A stretch of DNA of 64,000 bases, taken from Microbacterium paraoxydans (GTDB lineage: Bacteria > Actinomycetota > Actinomycetes > Actinomycetales > Microbacteriaceae). The DNA lies in contig NZ_CP064873.1 of NCBI RefSeq assembly GCF_019056515.1, positions 2,666,001 through 2,730,000 of the forward strand. The letters are read 5' to 3'. Position numbers and translations under genes: made by a program. Below the pieces are notes generated by a model that saw only the letters and a program-made list of their open reading frames with translations, did no database searches and was not told the DNA's origin. This document shows positions 8,839-18,354 of this stretch, in pieces; positions within the stretch are counted from its first letter, which is position 1; the number at the start of each line of letters is the position of its first letter.

Positions 8839-9194
8839 AGTGCCAGACCCCCTTCACGGGCGCCGTCGGCGATGGCGGCGACACGACCCGCGTAGCGGTT
8901 GCCGCCACGGTCGAACACTGCCTCGGAAACGCCTGCGGCCTTCGCACGCTCGGCGAGGAGCTCGCCGACCTTGCGAGCCTTGGCGGTCTTGTCGCCATCC
9001 AGCGAACGCAGGTCGGTCTCGAGCGTCGAGGCCGAGGCGACCGTGTGGCCCTTGCTGTCGTCGACGAGCTGCACGAAGACGTGACGCGCCGAACGGTTGA
9101 CGACGAGGCGCGGACGCACCTCGGTGCCCACGATCTTCTTGCGAAGACGGGCGTGACGACGCGCGCGGGCGTCGGACTTCGACTTCACAGCCAT
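8835..9194 (-). CDS. rplR: 50S ribosomal protein L18
   Basis: L18 (119 aa), which binds 5S r[23 protein letters not shown] and the C-terminal [24 protein letters not shown] are family signatures. It is 2 nt downstream of rplF and overlaps rpsE by 4 nt. Confidence 0.97.
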   Translation of the reverse strand: MAVKSKSDARARRHARLRKKIVGTEVRPRLVVNRSARHVFVQLVDDSKGHTVASASTLETDLRSLDGDKTAKARKVGELLAERAKAAGVSEAVFDRGGNRYAGRVAAIADGAREGGLAL

Positions 9195-9196
9195 GG

Positions 9197-9733
9197 TTAC
9201 TTACCAGCCTTTCCGGCCTTGCGACGCACGACCTCGCCGGCGTAGCGCACACCCTTGCCCTTGTACGGCTCGGGCTTGCGGATCTTGCGGATGTTCGCAG
9301 CCGCCTCACCGACGGCCTGCTTGTCGATCCCGCTGACGGTGAGCTTGTTCGTGCCCTCGACCGTGAGCGTGATGCCGGCGGGCGGGTCGACCAGGACCGG
9401 GTGCGAGAAGCCGAGGGCGAACTCGACCGAGTTGCCCTTCTGCTGCACGCGGTAACCGGTGCCGACGACCTCGAGACCCTTGGTGTAGCCCTGGGTCACG
9501 CCGATGATGTTGTTGTTGATGAGCGTGCGGGTCAGGCCGTGAAGCGACCGGGACTCGCGCTCGTCGTCGGGGCGGGTGACGAGAACCTGGTTCTCCTCGA
9601 CCGACACCTCGATGGGGCTGGCCACCGTGAGGGTGAGCTCACCCTTGGGGCCCTTCACCGCGACCTCACGGCCGTCGACCGAAACGGTCACGCCCGCGGG
9701 AACGTCGATGGGAAGTCGTCCAATACGCGACAT
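9197..9733 (-). CDS. rplF: 50S ribosomal protein L6
   Basis: L6 (178 aa) near the factor-binding site. [17 protein letters not shown] opens the first of two L6 folds; the second ends [25 protein letters not shown]. It lies 6 nt after rpsH. Confidence 0.98.
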   Translation of the reverse strand: MSRIGRLPIDVPAGVTVSVDGREVAVKGPKGELTLTVASPIEVSVEENQVLVTRPDDERESRSLHGLTRTLINNNIIGVTQGYTKGLEVVGTGYRVQQKGNSVEFALGFSHPVLVDPPAGITLTVEGTNKLTVSGIDKQAVGEAAANIRKIRKPEPYKGKGVRYAGEVVRRKAGKAGK

Positions 9734-9739
9734 TTCGGA

Positions 9740-10138
9740 TTACCACACGTAGGCGAGAACTTCTCCGCCCACGCCCTTCTGCTCAGCCTGGCGGTCCGTG
9801 AGGAGACCGGAGGAGGTGGACAGGATGGCCACGCCGAGGCCGCCGAGGACCGTGGGGATCTCGGTCGACTTCGCGTACACGCGGAGGCCGGGCTTCGACA
9901 CGCGCTTGATGCCCGCGATCGAGCGCTCGCGGTTCGGGCCGTACTTCAGCGTCAGCGTGAGGTTCTTGCCCACGCGCGCGTCGGAGGTCTCCCAACCGGC
10001 GATGTAGCCCTCCTGCTGGAGGATCTCTGCGATGTGCGTCTTGAGCTTGCTCGACGGCAGCGTCACGGTGTCGTGGTGCGCCGAGTTCGCGTTGCGCAGA
10101 CGGGTCAGCATGTCTGCGACCGGGTCTGTCATTGTCAT
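9740..10138 (-). CDS. rpsH: 30S ribosomal protein S8
   Basis: S8 (132 aa), a primary 16S rRNA binder. [25 protein letters not shown] and the C-terminal [26 protein letters not shown] are typical. It follows rplE by 132 nt. In many bacteria rpsN fills this gap; here it does not. Confidence 0.98.
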   Translation of the reverse strand: MTMTDPVADMLTRLRNANSAHHDTVTLPSSKLKTHIAEILQQEGYIAGWETSDARVGKNLTLTLKYGPNRERSIAGIKRVSKPGLRVYAKSTEIPTVLGGLGVAILSTSSGLLTDRQAEQKGVGGEVLAYVW

Positions 10139-10227
10139 TGTTGTCTACTTTCGTTCATGAGGTTCCGGCTGCCGTTACACGACAGACGGCCTGCGATGAG
10201 CACGCAATCTTCAATTGTACGTGCACA

Positions 10228-10266
10228 TCGACGGGCTCAGTGACACGAGACCACTGAGCCCGTCGA
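10228..10266. repeat. Palindromic interspersed repeat, full copy
   Basis: Perfect 15-bp inverted repeat TCGACGGGCTCAGTG/CACTGAGCCCGTCGA with a 9-nt loop, in the gap between rplE and rpsH. Related copies lie at 20885, 23109 and 55873, with a short piece at 17057. It may also act as an RNA hairpin after rplE. Confidence 0.8.
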
Positions 10267-10270
10267 AGGG

Positions 10271-10861
10271 TCACGCCTGGGCGTCGTCCGCGCGGAACGG
10301 GAAGCCGAGGTGACGGAGCAGCGCCCGACCCTCGTCGTCCGTCTTCGCCGAGGTCACGACGGTGATGTCGAAACCACGGACGCGGTCGATCTTGTCCTGA
10401 TCGATCTCGTGGAACACGCTCTGCTCCTGGAGACCGAAGGTGTAGTTGCCGTTGCCGTCGAACTGCTTGGCCGACAGACCGCGGAAGTCGCGGATGCGGG
10501 GCAGCGCGAGCGAGACCAGGCGGTCCACGAACTCCCACGCACGGTCGCCACGGAGGGTGACGTGCGCGCCGATGGCCTGGCCCTCACGCAGCTTGAACTG
10601 CGCGATGGACTTGCGGGCCTTGGTAACGATCGGCTTCTGGCCGGTGATCTTGGTGAGGTCGTCGACCGCACCTTCGATTACCTTGCTGTCGCGAGCAGCC
10701 TCGCCGACACCGGTGTTCACGACGACCTTGACCAGGCCGGGGATCTGCATGACGTTCTCGTAGCCGAACTCGTCCTGCAGAGCCTTCTTGATCTCGGCGT
10801 TGTACTTCGCCTTCAGGCGGGGCTGGATCTTGCCAGCCACCGCAGCGTCGGTCGTTGCCAT
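10271..10861 (-). CDS. rplE: 50S ribosomal protein L5
   Basis: L5 (196 aa), which binds 5S rRNA and S13. The core has [40 protein letters not shown] and the C-terminal [20 protein letters not shown] ~12-residue N-terminal extension precedes it. It overlaps the rplX stop by 1 nt. Confidence 0.98.
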   Translation of the reverse strand: MATTDAAVAGKIQPRLKAKYNAEIKKALQDEFGYENVMQIPGLVKVVVNTGVGEAARDSKVIEGAVDDLTKITGQKPIVTKARKSIAQFKLREGQAIGAHVTLRGDRAWEFVDRLVSLALPRIRDFRGLSAKQFDGNGNYTFGLQEQSVFHEIDQDKIDRVRGFDITVVTSAKTDDEGRALLRHLGFPFRADDAQA

Positions 10862-11220
10862 CAGAGGTCCTTACCGCTCTTCTTCGCGAAGCGCACGCGG
10901 ACGGTGCGCTTCACGCCGTCCTTGGTCTGCTCCTCGACCCGGTGGCCGACCTTGGTCGGCTTCTTGGTCGAGGGGTCGACGAGTGCGACGTTCGAGATGT
11001 GGATGGGCGCCTCGACGGTCTCGAGGCCACCCGTCTTCGTGCCACGCTGCGTCTGACCGACGCGCGTGTGCTTGGTGACGTAGTTGACGCCTTCGACGAC
11101 GACACGGTTCTGCTCGACGAGGACGTCGAGGACCTTGCCCTGCTTGCCGCGGTCGCCACCACGCTCGGGCTTGGCGCCCGAGATGACCTGAACCAGGTCG
11201 CCCTTCTTGATCTTCGCCAT
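10861..11220 (-). CDS. rplX: 50S ribosomal protein L24
   Basis: L24 (119 aa), an assembly initiator. The N-terminal KOW motif is [30 protein letters not shown]; then [12 protein letters not shown] and [17 protein letters not shown]. It starts 2 nt after rplN and ends overlapping rplE. Confidence 0.98.
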   Translation of the reverse strand: MAKIKKGDLVQVISGAKPERGGDRGKQGKVLDVLVEQNRVVVEGVNYVTKHTRVGQTQRGTKTGGLETVEAPIHISNVALVDPSTKKPTKVGHRVEEQTKDGVKRTVRVRFAKKSGKDL

Positions 11221-11222
11221 GA

Positions 11223-11591
11223 TCAGATGACCTCCGGTGCCAGCGAGACGATCTTCATGAACTTCTTGTCGCGAAGCTCACGGCCGACCGGCCCGAAGAT
11301 ACGGGTGCCGCGGGGCTCCCCGTCGTTCTTCAGGATGACGGCGGCGTTCTCGTCGAACTTGATGTAGGAGCCGTCGGGACGACGGGTCTCCTTCTTGGTG
11401 CGGACGATGACCGCCTTGACGACGTCGCCCTTCTTGACGTTGCCACCGGGGATCGCGTCCTTGACGGTCGCGACGATGGTGTCGCCCAGACCGGCGTACC
11501 GGCGGCGCGAGCCACCGAGGACGCGGATCGTGAGCAGCTCCTTGGCGCCGGTGTTGTCGGCGACCTTGAGACGGGACTCCTGCTGAATCAC
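11223..11591 (-). CDS. rplN: 50S ribosomal protein L14
   Basis: L14 (122 aa, standard length). [40 protein letters not shown] and [19 protein letters not shown] are family signatures. Its start overlaps the rpsQ stop by 4 nt (ATGA). Confidence 0.98.
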   Translation of the reverse strand: MIQQESRLKVADNTGAKELLTIRVLGGSRRRYAGLGDTIVATVKDAIPGGNVKKGDVVKAVIVRTKKETRRPDGSYIKFDENAAVILKNDGEPRGTRIFGPVGRELRDKKFMKIVSLAPEVI

Positions 11592-11905
11592 TTGGCCTTC
11601 TCCAGAATCTCCACCAGACGCCAGCGCTTGGTGGCGCTCAGCGGGCGGGTCTCGTTGATCAGGACCAGGTCGCCGATGCCGGCGGAGTTCGCCTCATCGT
11701 GCGCCTTGACCTTCGACGTCCGGCGGATGACCTTGCCGTAAAGCGGGTGCTTCACGCGGTCCTCGACCTCGACGACGATCGTCTTGTCCATCTTGTCGCT
11801 GACGACATAGCCACGACGGGCCTTGCGGTACCCGCGGGCGTCGGCGTCGCGCACGTCGTGAGCGGCGTGCTCAGCCTCGACGGCGGCTTCCTTCTTGGTG
11901 GCCAT
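11588..11905 (-). CDS. rpsQ: 30S ribosomal protein S17
   Basis: S17 (105 aa). The core is [39 protein letters not shown] and [19 protein letters not shown] ~27-residue N-terminal extension precedes it. I chose the ATG at 11905, which shares an A with the rpmC stop (TGATG), over the GTG one codon upstream, because this coupling pattern recurs through the cluster. Confidence 0.97.
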   Translation of the reverse strand: MATKKEAAVEAEHAAHDVRDADARGYRKARRGYVVSDKMDKTIVVEVEDRVKHPLYGKVIRRTSKVKAHDEANSAGIGDLVLINETRPLSATKRWRLVEILEKAK

Positions 11906-12222
11906 CACTCAGCCTCTTCCTTCGGGGCGTCCTCGGCGGCGTCCGCCTTCTTCGCCTTCGACTTGGTCGCCTTCTTCGCGGGAGCCTCGACCGGAGCGGG
12001 CGTCGCACGGATGCCCAGCTCGCGCTCGCGGATCACCGTGTAGAGGCGCGCGATGTCGCGCTTGACGGCGCGGATGCGGCCGTGGCTCTCCAGCTGGCCG
12101 GTGGCCGACTGGAAACGGAGGTTGAACAGCTCCTCCTTGGCCTTGCGCAGCTCCTCAACGAGGCGCTGGTCTTCGAACGTGTCGAGCTCTGCCGGAGCGA
12201 GCTCCTTGGTGCCGATCGCCAT
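11905..12222 (-). CDS. rpmC: 50S ribosomal protein L29 with C-terminal tail
   Basis: L29 (105 aa; usual ~65-80). The two-helix core is [40 protein letters not shown] and [15 protein letters not shown]. Residues ~72-105 are a Pro/Ala/Lys then acidic tail ([20 protein letters not shown]). The start [10 protein letters not shown] shares an A with the rplP stop. Confidence 0.96.
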   Translation of the reverse strand: MAIGTKELAPAELDTFEDQRLVEELRKAKEELFNLRFQSATGQLESHGRIRAVKRDIARLYTVIRERELGIRATPAPVEAPAKKATKSKAKKADAAEDAPKEEAE

Positions 12223-12641
12223 TACGCGTCGCCCTCCTCGCGCTTGATGATGCGTGCCTTGAGCGGCAGCTTGTGGATTGCACGGGTCAGTGCCTCGCGA
12301 GCGAGCTGCTCGTCGACACCCGCGACCTCGAAGAGGACGCGGCCCGGCTTGACGTTGGCGACCCACCACTCGGGGGAACCCTTACCGGAACCCATGCGGG
12401 TCTCGGCCGGCTTCTTCGTGAGCGGACGGTCCGGGTAGATGTTGATCCACACCTTGCCGCCACGCTTGATGTGACGGGTCATCGCGATACGAGCGGACTC
12501 GATCTGACGGTTCGTCACGTACGCGGGGGTGAGGGCCTGGATGCCGAACTCGCCGAAGGAGACCTTCGTGCCGCCGGTGGCCTGACCCGAGCGCCCCGGG
12601 TGGTGCTGCTTGCGGTACTTGACCTTACGGGGGATGAGCAT
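12222..12641 (-). CDS. rplP: 50S ribosomal protein L16
   Basis: L16 (139 aa), needed for A-site tRNA placement. [40 protein letters not shown] and [20 protein letters not shown] are canonical. 1-nt overlaps with rpsC and rpmC. Confidence 0.98.
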   Translation of the reverse strand: MLIPRKVKYRKQHHPGRSGQATGGTKVSFGEFGIQALTPAYVTNRQIESARIAMTRHIKRGGKVWINIYPDRPLTKKPAETRMGSGKGSPEWWVANVKPGRVLFEVAGVDEQLAREALTRAIHKLPLKARIIKREEGDA

Positions 12642-13393
12642 TATGCCGACGCTCCTTCTGCAACAGGTGCCTCGTTGCGCGGGGCACGGCGGCGGTCACC
12701 ACGGTCGTCACGGCGCGACTTCGGCGCGTTGGCCTGCTCGCGCGCGAGCTCCTTGGCGGTGAGGTCGCCCTTGTAGATCCACACCTTCACGCCGATGCGG
12801 CCGAAGGTGGTCTTGGCCTCGTAGAAGCCGTAGTCGATGTTCGCGCGCAGCGTGTGCAGCGGCACACGACCCTCGCGGTAGAACTCCGACCGGCTCATCT
12901 CGGCGCCGCCGAGACGGCCCGAGACCTGGATGCGGATGCCCTTGGCGCCGGCGCGCTGCGCGCCCTGCAGACCCTTGCGCATCGCGCGACGGAACGCCAC
13001 GCGAGCCGAGAGCTGCTCGGCGATGCCCTGGGCGACCAGCTGAGCGTCGGCCTCGGGGTTCTTGACCTCGAGGATGTTCAGCTGGATCTGCTTGCCCGTG
13101 AGCTTCTCGAGGTCGCCGCGGATGCGCTCGGCCTCTGCACCACGACGACCGATCACGATGCCCGGGCGGGCGGTGTGGATGTCGACGCGGACGCGGTCAC
13201 GGGTGCGCTCGATCTCGATGTTCGAGACGCCGGCACGGTCGAGCTGCGTCTGCAGCAGGCGACGGATCTTGATGTCCTCGGCCACGTAGTCGGCGTAACG
13301 CTGACCCGGCTTCGTCGAGTCGGAGAACCAGCGCGACACGTGGTCCGTGGTGATGCCGAGGCGGAAGCCGTACGGGTTGACCTTCTGTCCCAT
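12641..13393 (-). CDS. rpsC: 30S ribosomal protein S3
   Basis: S3 (250 aa) at the mRNA entry site. [20 protein letters not shown] opens the protein; the KH domain has [20 protein letters not shown]; the C-terminal domain has [20 protein letters not shown] and [20 protein letters not shown]. The tail after ~212 is Arg/Ala-rich and variable. Confidence 0.98.
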   Translation of the reverse strand: MGQKVNPYGFRLGITTDHVSRWFSDSTKPGQRYADYVAEDIKIRRLLQTQLDRAGVSNIEIERTRDRVRVDIHTARPGIVIGRRGAEAERIRGDLEKLTGKQIQLNILEVKNPEADAQLVAQGIAEQLSARVAFRRAMRKGLQGAQRAGAKGIRIQVSGRLGGAEMSRSEFYREGRVPLHTLRANIDYGFYEAKTTFGRIGVKVWIYKGDLTAKELAREQANAPKSRRDDRGDRRRAPRNEAPVAEGASA

Positions 13394-13791
13394 TACTTGC
13401 TCGCCTTCTTGTTGCTGTCGCCGGCCGCGGCAGGAGCCGCCTCCGGCGTCGAGAGCACGACCGTGATGTGGCTCGTGCGCTTCTTGATCTGGAAAGCGCG
13501 ACCCTGTGCACGGGGCTGGAAACGCTTGAGCGTCGTGCCCTCGTCCACGTACGCGTTCTTCACGTACAGGTCCTGCTCGTCGAGGTACTCGCCGTCACGA
13601 TCCGCCTTGACCTGCGCGTTGGCCATGGCCGACGCGACAAGCTTGTAGATCGGCTCACTGGCGGACTGCTGAGCGAACTTCAGGATCGCCAGAGCCTCCT
13701 GGGCCTGCTTGCCCTTGATGAGCGCGACGACACGACGAGCCTTCTGAGGGGTCACGCGGATGTGTCGCACGCGTGCGATGGACTCCACCAT
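13393..13791 (-). CDS. rplV: 50S ribosomal protein L22
   Basis: L22 (132 aa), whose loop lines the exit tunnel. [20 protein letters not shown] and [20 protein letters not shown] are typical. The start MVESIARV is 25 nt after rpsS; a longer in-frame opening has no homology. The C-terminal ~18 residues are Ala-rich and variable. Confidence 0.97.
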   Translation of the reverse strand: MVESIARVRHIRVTPQKARRVVALIKGKQAQEALAILKFAQQSASEPIYKLVASAMANAQVKADRDGEYLDEQDLYVKNAYVDEGTTLKRFQPRAQGRAFQIKKRTSHITVVLSTPEAAPAAAGDSNKKASK

Positions 13792-13816
13792 TTCTCTCTC
13801 CTCTATCGCCGCCGCG

Positions 13817-14098
13817 TCAGCGGCGACGGCCCTTCTTGTCGTCCTTCTCGTGGCCGCGGAAGGTGCGGGTGGGCGCGAACTCGCCCAGCTTGTGACCGAC
13901 CATGGTCTCGGAGACAAACACGGGGATGTGCTTGCGACCGTCGTGGACCGCGATCGTGTGACCCAGCATGGCCGGGATGATCATGGACCGGCGGGACCAG
14001 GTCTTGATGACGTTCTTCGTGCCGGCTTCGTTCTGCACGACCACCTTGCGAAGCAGGTGCTCGTCGACGAAGGGGCCCTTCTTGAGACTGCGAGGCAT
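13817..14098 (-). CDS. rpsS: 30S ribosomal protein S19
   Basis: S19 (93 aa, standard). [40 protein letters not shown] and [20 protein letters not shown] are canonical. It lies 12 nt after rplB. Confidence 0.98.
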   Translation of the reverse strand: MPRSLKKGPFVDEHLLRKVVVQNEAGTKNVIKTWSRRSMIIPAMLGHTIAVHDGRKHIPVFVSETMVGHKLGEFAPTRTFRGHEKDDKKGRRR

Positions 14099-14110
14099 CT
14101 TCTCTTACTC

Positions 14111-14950
14111 CTACTTGCGCTTCTTGCCGGCGTTGCGACGACGCACGATGTACTTGTCGCTTTCCTTGTTGGCGTGGCGGGTGCGGCCCTCGGCCTGACC
14201 CCACGGGGAGACGGGGTGACGTCCACCGGACGTCTTGCCCTCACCACCACCGTGCGGGTGGTCGACCGGGTTCATCGCGACACCGCGGACGGTCGGGCGG
14301 ACGCCCTTCCAGCGCATGCGGCCGGCCTTGCCCCAGTTGATGTTCGACTGCTCGGCGTTGCCGACCTCGCCGATGGTCGCGCGGCAGCGCGCATCGACGT
14401 TGCGGATCTCACCGGAGGGCAGACGCAGCTGGGCGTAGGGGCCGTCCTTGGCGACGAGGCGGACCGACGCACCGGCCGAACGCGCCATCTTCGCGCCGCC
14501 GCCGGGGCGGAGCTCGATGGCGTGGATGACGGTACCCGTGGGGATGTTCTTCAGCGGGAGGTTGTTTCCCGGCTTGATGTCCGCCGCGGGGCCCGACTCG
14601 ACGATGTCGCCCTGCTTCAGCTTCGCCGGCGCGAGGATGTAGCGCTTCTCGCCGTCGAAGTAGTGCAGCAGCGCGATGCGCGCGGTGCGGTTGGGGTCGT
14701 ACTCGATGTGCGCGACCTTGGCGTTCACGCCGTCCTTGTCATTGCGACGGAAGTCGATGACGCGGTACTGGCGCTTGTGGCCACCACCGATGTGACGGGT
14801 CGTGATGCGGCCCTGGTTGTTGCGACCACCGGTCTTCGAGATCGGGCGCAGCAGCGACTTCTCCGGCGTCGATCGGGTGATCTCGGCGAAGTCAGCCACC
14901 GACGAGCCGCGACGGCCCGGGGTCGTGGGCTTGTACTTGCGAATAGCCAT
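14111..14950 (-). CDS. rplB: 50S ribosomal protein L2
   Basis: L2 (279 aa), a primary 23S rRNA binder close to the peptidyl-transferase centre. [24 protein letters not shown]-type [20 protein letters not shown] and the conserved C-terminal [20 protein letters not shown] are visible. It lies 20 nt after rplW. Confidence 0.99.
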   Translation of the reverse strand: MAIRKYKPTTPGRRGSSVADFAEITRSTPEKSLLRPISKTGGRNNQGRITTRHIGGGHKRQYRVIDFRRNDKDGVNAKVAHIEYDPNRTARIALLHYFDGEKRYILAPAKLKQGDIVESGPAADIKPGNNLPLKNIPTGTVIHAIELRPGGGAKMARSAGASVRLVAKDGPYAQLRLPSGEIRNVDARCRATIGEVGNAEQSNINWGKAGRMRWKGVRPTVRGVAMNPVDHPHGGGEGKTSGGRHPVSPWGQAEGRTRHANKESDKYIVRRRNAGKKRK

Positions 14951-14970
14951 GATTGTCCTTATCCCCCGGA

Positions 14971-15294
14971 TCAGCCGATTGCCGTGAAGATGTCGATGGT
15001 GCCCGACTTCAGGCTCACGATGGCGCGCTTGGTGTCCTTGCGCTTACCGGTGCCGAAGCGGGTGCGACGGGCCTTGCCGACGCGGTTGATCGTGTTGACG
15101 GACGCGACCTTGACGCCGAAGATCTTCTCGATGGCGAGCTTGATCTCGGTCTTCGAAGCGCGCGGGTCGACGAGGAAGGTGTACTTGCCCTCGTCGATCA
15201 GGCCGTAGCTCTTCTCGGACACGACCGGCTTCAGGATGATGTCGCGCGGGTCCTTGTTCAGGGCCGTCTGGAGAACAGATGCCTGCTCGCTCAT
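14971..15294 (-). CDS. rplW: 50S ribosomal protein L23
   Basis: L23 (107 aa), docking site for trigger factor and SRP at the tunnel exit. [20 protein letters not shown] and [20 protein letters not shown] are typical. Its start overlaps the rplD stop by 4 nt. Confidence 0.98.
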   Translation of the reverse strand: MSEQASVLQTALNKDPRDIILKPVVSEKSYGLIDEGKYTFLVDPRASKTEIKLAIEKIFGVKVASVNTINRVGKARRTRFGTGKRKDTKRAIVSLKSGTIDIFTAIG

Positions 15295-15953
15295 GCGGAG
15301 ACCTCCTGGTTGGCGCCGGACTTGGAGGCGATGAAGCCCTCGAGCGCGGCCTGGGTGAAGACGATGTCGTCGGAGACGAGCACGTCGTAGGCGTTGAGCT
15401 GGTCGAACGTCAGCACGTGGACGTGGCCGAGGTTGCGGATGCTCTTGAGCGCGAGCTCGTCGCCGCGCTCGATGACCACGAGGACGTTCTTCGACGTGGC
15501 GACCTGGGCGAGGAAGCCCGCGGCGGCCTTGGTCGACGGCGCGCCGTCGGTGCCGAACGTGTCGATCGCGTGCAGACGGTCACCGCGGAAGCGGTCGCTG
15601 AGCGCGCCCAGCAGGGCGGCCGCGATCATCTTCTTGGGGGTGCGCTGCGAGTAGTCGCGCGGCTTCGGGCCGTGCACGATGCCACCGCCGGTCATGTGCG
15701 GCGCGCGGATCGAGCCCTGGCGGGCGTTACCCGTGCCCTTCTGCTTGAAGGGCTTGCGGCCGGCACCCGAGACCTCGCCACGACGCTTGGTCGAGTGCGT
15801 GCCCTGGCGAGCCGCCGCGAGCTGCGCGACGACGACCTGGTGGATGAGCGGGATGTTCGTCTTGACGTCGAACAGCGCGGCGGGAAGCTCGACGGAGCCT
15901 GCCTTCTTGCCGTCTGCCTTGAGGACGTCGAGCGCGAGAGTGGAGTCAGCCAT
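15291..15953 (-). CDS. rplD: 50S ribosomal protein L4
   Basis: L4 (220 aa), with an extended tunnel loop. [40 protein letters not shown] and [20 protein letters not shown] are canonical. In E. coli L4 represses its own operon; nothing here shows whether that holds in this organism. Confidence 0.98.
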   Translation of the reverse strand: MADSTLALDVLKADGKKAGSVELPAALFDVKTNIPLIHQVVVAQLAAARQGTHSTKRRGEVSGAGRKPFKQKGTGNARQGSIRAPHMTGGGIVHGPKPRDYSQRTPKKMIAAALLGALSDRFRGDRLHAIDTFGTDGAPSTKAAAGFLAQVATSKNVLVVIERGDELALKSIRNLGHVHVLTFDQLNAYDVLVSDDIVFTQAALEGFIASKSGANQEVSA

Positions 15954-15955
15954 GA

Positions 15956-16615
15956 TCAGGCACCCTTCACTGCGTTGCGGACGTAGACGATGCGGCCGCG
16001 AGCACCGGGGACGGCGCCCTTGACGAGCATGAGTCCCTTCTCGATGTCGATGGCGTGCACCGTGAGGTTGAGGACGGTCACGCGCTCGCCACCCATACGG
16101 CCGGCCATGCGCATGCCCTTGAAGACGCGGCTCGGGGTCGACGATGCGCCGATGGAGCCGGGCTTGCGGTGGTTGCGGTGCGCACCGTGCGATGCCGAGA
16201 CGCCCTTGAAGTTGTGGCGCTTCATGACACCGGCGGTGCCCTTGCCCTTGCTCGTGCCGACGACGTCGACGAGCTGGCCGGCCTCGAACGTGCCGTCCAC
16301 CGTGAGCTCCTGGCCCAGGGTGTAGTCGGCGGCGTCGGCCGTGCGGACCTCGGTCACGTGGCGGCGCGGCGTGACGCCGGCAGCCTCGAAGTGAGCCGAG
16401 AGGGGCTTGTTCACCTTGCGCGGGTCGATCTGGCCGTACGCGATCTGCACGGCGTTGTAGCCGTCCTTCTCGGGGGTACGGATCTGGGTGACCACGTTCG
16501 GCGCGAGCTCGATGACGGTGACGGGAACGAGCTTGCCGTTCTCGTTCCAGACCTGGGTCATGCCGAGCTTGGTGCCGAGCATGCCCTTGGAAACCTTGGA
16601 GTTGATGTCAGCCAT
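15956..16615 (-). CDS. rplC: 50S ribosomal protein L3
   Basis: L3 (219 aa), which contacts the peptidyl-transferase centre. [20 protein letters not shown] opens the core; [20 protein letters not shown] and [20 protein letters not shown] follow. The start [11 protein letters not shown] is 8 nt after rpsJ; the longer in-frame opening upstream is not homologous. Confidence 0.98.
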   Translation of the reverse strand: MADINSKVSKGMLGTKLGMTQVWNENGKLVPVTVIELAPNVVTQIRTPEKDGYNAVQIAYGQIDPRKVNKPLSAHFEAAGVTPRRHVTEVRTADAADYTLGQELTVDGTFEAGQLVDVVGTSKGKGTAGVMKRHNFKGVSASHGAHRNHRKPGSIGASSTPSRVFKGMRMAGRMGGERVTVLNLTVHAIDIEKGLMLVKGAVPGARGRIVYVRNAVKGA

Positions 16616-16623
16616 GTCGAACC

Positions 16624-16932
16624 TCAGAGCTTGATCTCGATGTTGACGTCGGCCGGCAGGTCGAGACGCATCAGCGAGTCGACGGCCTTGGGCGTCGGGT
16701 CGACGATGTCGATCAGGCGCTTGTGGGTGCGCATCTCGAAGTGCTCGCGGCTGTCCTTGTACTTGTGGGGCGACCGGATGACGCACACGACGTTCTTCTC
16801 GGTCGGAAGGGGCACGGGTCCGACGACGGTCGCGCCCGCACGGGTCACGGTGTCGACGATCTTGCGTGCGGACGTGTCGATGACCTCGTGGTCATACGAC
16901 TTCAGGCGAATGCGGATCTTCTGTCCCGCCAT
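16624..16932 (-). CDS. rpsJ: 30S ribosomal protein S10
   Basis: S10 (102 aa), also NusE in antitermination. [40 protein letters not shown] and [20 protein letters not shown] are canonical. It is the first gene of the S10-spc-alpha cluster, behind an unusually long gene-free stretch. The start is ATG at 16932 with an AGAGAGA-type purine stretch upstream. Confidence 0.98.
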   Translation of the reverse strand: MAGQKIRIRLKSYDHEVIDTSARKIVDTVTRAGATVVGPVPLPTEKNVVCVIRSPHKYKDSREHFEMRTHKRLIDIVDPTPKAVDSLMRLDLPADVNIEIKL

Positions 16933-17742
16933 TGTCTGCTCTCTCTCTTTAAGCGTCTTACCGTCCGGGACCGGGTGGCCCTGGGGCATTGGACGCACGT
17001 CGGCGCTGTTCGCGCCTCGGCACTCGTTCTTCTCGGGCCCTCGACCTCGCGGTCGGGAGCCTGTCGAAGAGGCTGCACCACTGTTCTGCTGTCAGCCGTA
17101 CACCCGGAGGTGACGGATGCCCGACCCCCGCCGCGCACGGCAGTGCCCTCGATGATGAAGGTGTCGGGATTGTGTTCTGCTGCCCGCGGCCTAGAACCCT
17201 GCGGCCTCCCGGAGGAGGCGCCGTCTATGCACTGCCCTGGCAGTGATCCGGCGCAAGCACAGCGGCGACGGAATATCGAACCTGTCTATTCTGCCACGGC
17301 GGATTTCACTTCTGCAAACCCGGGCGTGTCGCGCTCACCGGACTCTCAGGGACCCCCTCCTCCGCGAGCGTTCAGCCCGCGGAGGAGCGCGGGGCGAGGC
17401 ATCCCCATGCCTCGCCCCGCTTGGGGAGGGCGTTCAGTGCGAGGGGGCACACCGAACGCGAGGAATCCAGCGTGAAGGGACGCCGGACGCCTCGACCGAG
17501 GGCACGGCGGAAGACCCGCCGCGCAGGCGGGGAGACGCTCAGGCGCACGGAGTGCGCGCGTCGCACGATGATCCCCAAAATCGTTTTCCCCAGATTTCCA
17601 ACGCGGACGAACCGCGTGATTCGGGAGCCGAACCCCTTCGGCGCCCCCGACCGCAAGATCCCCAGGCGGTCGACATGATCCTACTCGATGTATCCGCGAA
17701 TGCGCCACAACCGAGGGCGCTGTGCACCGGCATTCCCCCGGA
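16933..17742 (-). other. Long gene-free leader region upstream of rpsJ
   Basis: About 810 nt with no convincing gene on either strand. It holds two adjacent strong hairpins (17357-17387, arms CTCCTCCGCG; and 17389-17420, arms GCGGGGCGAGGCAT), a 13-nt piece of the interspersed repeat (17057-17069), and one possible promoter at 17288-17317. A further -10-like TAGGAT lies at 17678-17683. I infer a structured 5' leader for the S10 operon. Whether a small RNA is made here cannot be told. Confidence 0.5.
17288..17317 (-). promoter_or_regulatory. Possible S10-operon promoter
   Basis: TTGCAG, 18-nt spacer, CAGAAT on the minus strand, giving a leader of ~350 nt to rpsJ. The match is moderate and other sites are possible. 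Confidence 0.3.
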
Positions 17743-17789
17743 CGCGGAAGAGCGGCGGCCCCGGTCTCGGGGGCCGCCGCTCTTCCGCG
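17743..17789 (-). terminator. Terminator after the Rv0909-like gene
   Basis: Perfect 20-bp stem (arms run 17743-17762 and 17770-17789, core GCGGCGGCCCC) with a 7-nt loop, 13 nt after the gene's stop. No T-run. It also shields the S10 leader from upstream transcription. Confidence 0.65.
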
Positions 17790-17802
17790 GAGACGTTCGG
17801 CT

Positions 17803-18015
17803 CTACTCGTTGCCGATGCTCTTGTCCGCGCTGTCGCGGATCTCGTCGATCTTGTCCGCCGCGCCCGGTGCGATCTTCTTCGCGAAGTCGGCGACGCCGT
17901 CGAGCACCTTGTCGCTGATGTCTTCGGCCTGCTCGCTCTTGACGGCTTCGGCGAGCTTGTCCTTGTTCTGCTCGTACAGGTCCTTGCCCTTGTTGACGGC
18001 GTCCTCGATACCCAT
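17803..18015 (-). CDS. Rv0909/MT0933-like small helical protein
   Basis: A 70-residue, charged, wholly helical protein (GIEDAVNKGKDLYEQNKDKL, then SDKVLDGVADFAKKIAPGAA). The pattern of Gly-Lys-Asp heptads matches the actinobacterial family often labelled Rv0909-type antitoxin. No toxin gene adjoins it, so a toxin-antitoxin role is not supported here. A stress-linked role is only a guess. The ATG has GAAGGGG 5 nt upstream. Confidence 0.7.
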   Translation of the reverse strand: MGIEDAVNKGKDLYEQNKDKLAEAVKSEQAEDISDKVLDGVADFAKKIAPGAADKIDEIRDSADKSIGNE

Positions 18016-18101
18016 GATTCCCCTTCGGAGACGATGTGCGATGTGCGCCTAGTCTGCACGAAGCGGCGCGTCGTCACCAGAGTCGACCGCCCTCACCGCG
18101 G

Positions 18102-18354
18102 TCACTGACAGGTGACCGCGTTCTGGGTGAGCGTGGTCGGGGTCACGACCGGGGTCGTGTCCACCTCGATCTTCGTGGCCTGGTCGGAGTCGGCGACGAA
18201 CTCGTAGGTCAGCGTCCGCGTCTCCTGCGGGGCCAGGTAGAGCCGCATGGTGCCCACGGTGAACTCCTGGTCGCAGGCCCGCCACCGTCCACGCGAGTCC
18301 ATCGAGGGCGAAGAGATGGCCCTTGCGGCGCTCGGTCTCGTCCACCGTGCTCAT
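18102..18354 (-). pseudogene. Small gene of unknown function with apparent frameshift
   Basis: Coding character runs in one frame from ATG 18354 (MSTVDETERRKGHLFALDGL) for ~25 codons, then moves to another frame that ends FTVGTMRLYLAPQETRTLTY, FVADSDQATKIEVDTTPVVT and a stop at 18102. The second frame alone opens at ATG 18302 but has no ribosome binding site. The start overlaps the Wzz stop by 4 nt, so an intact ancestor was coupled to it. The C-terminal part resembles a secreted beta-rich domain; the family is not recognised. It is either a decayed gene or a base error. Confidence 0.45.

Noticed and set aside
17803..18015. A complete toxin-antitoxin system.
   Set aside because: Only an antitoxin-like gene is present; the next gene is not a toxin.
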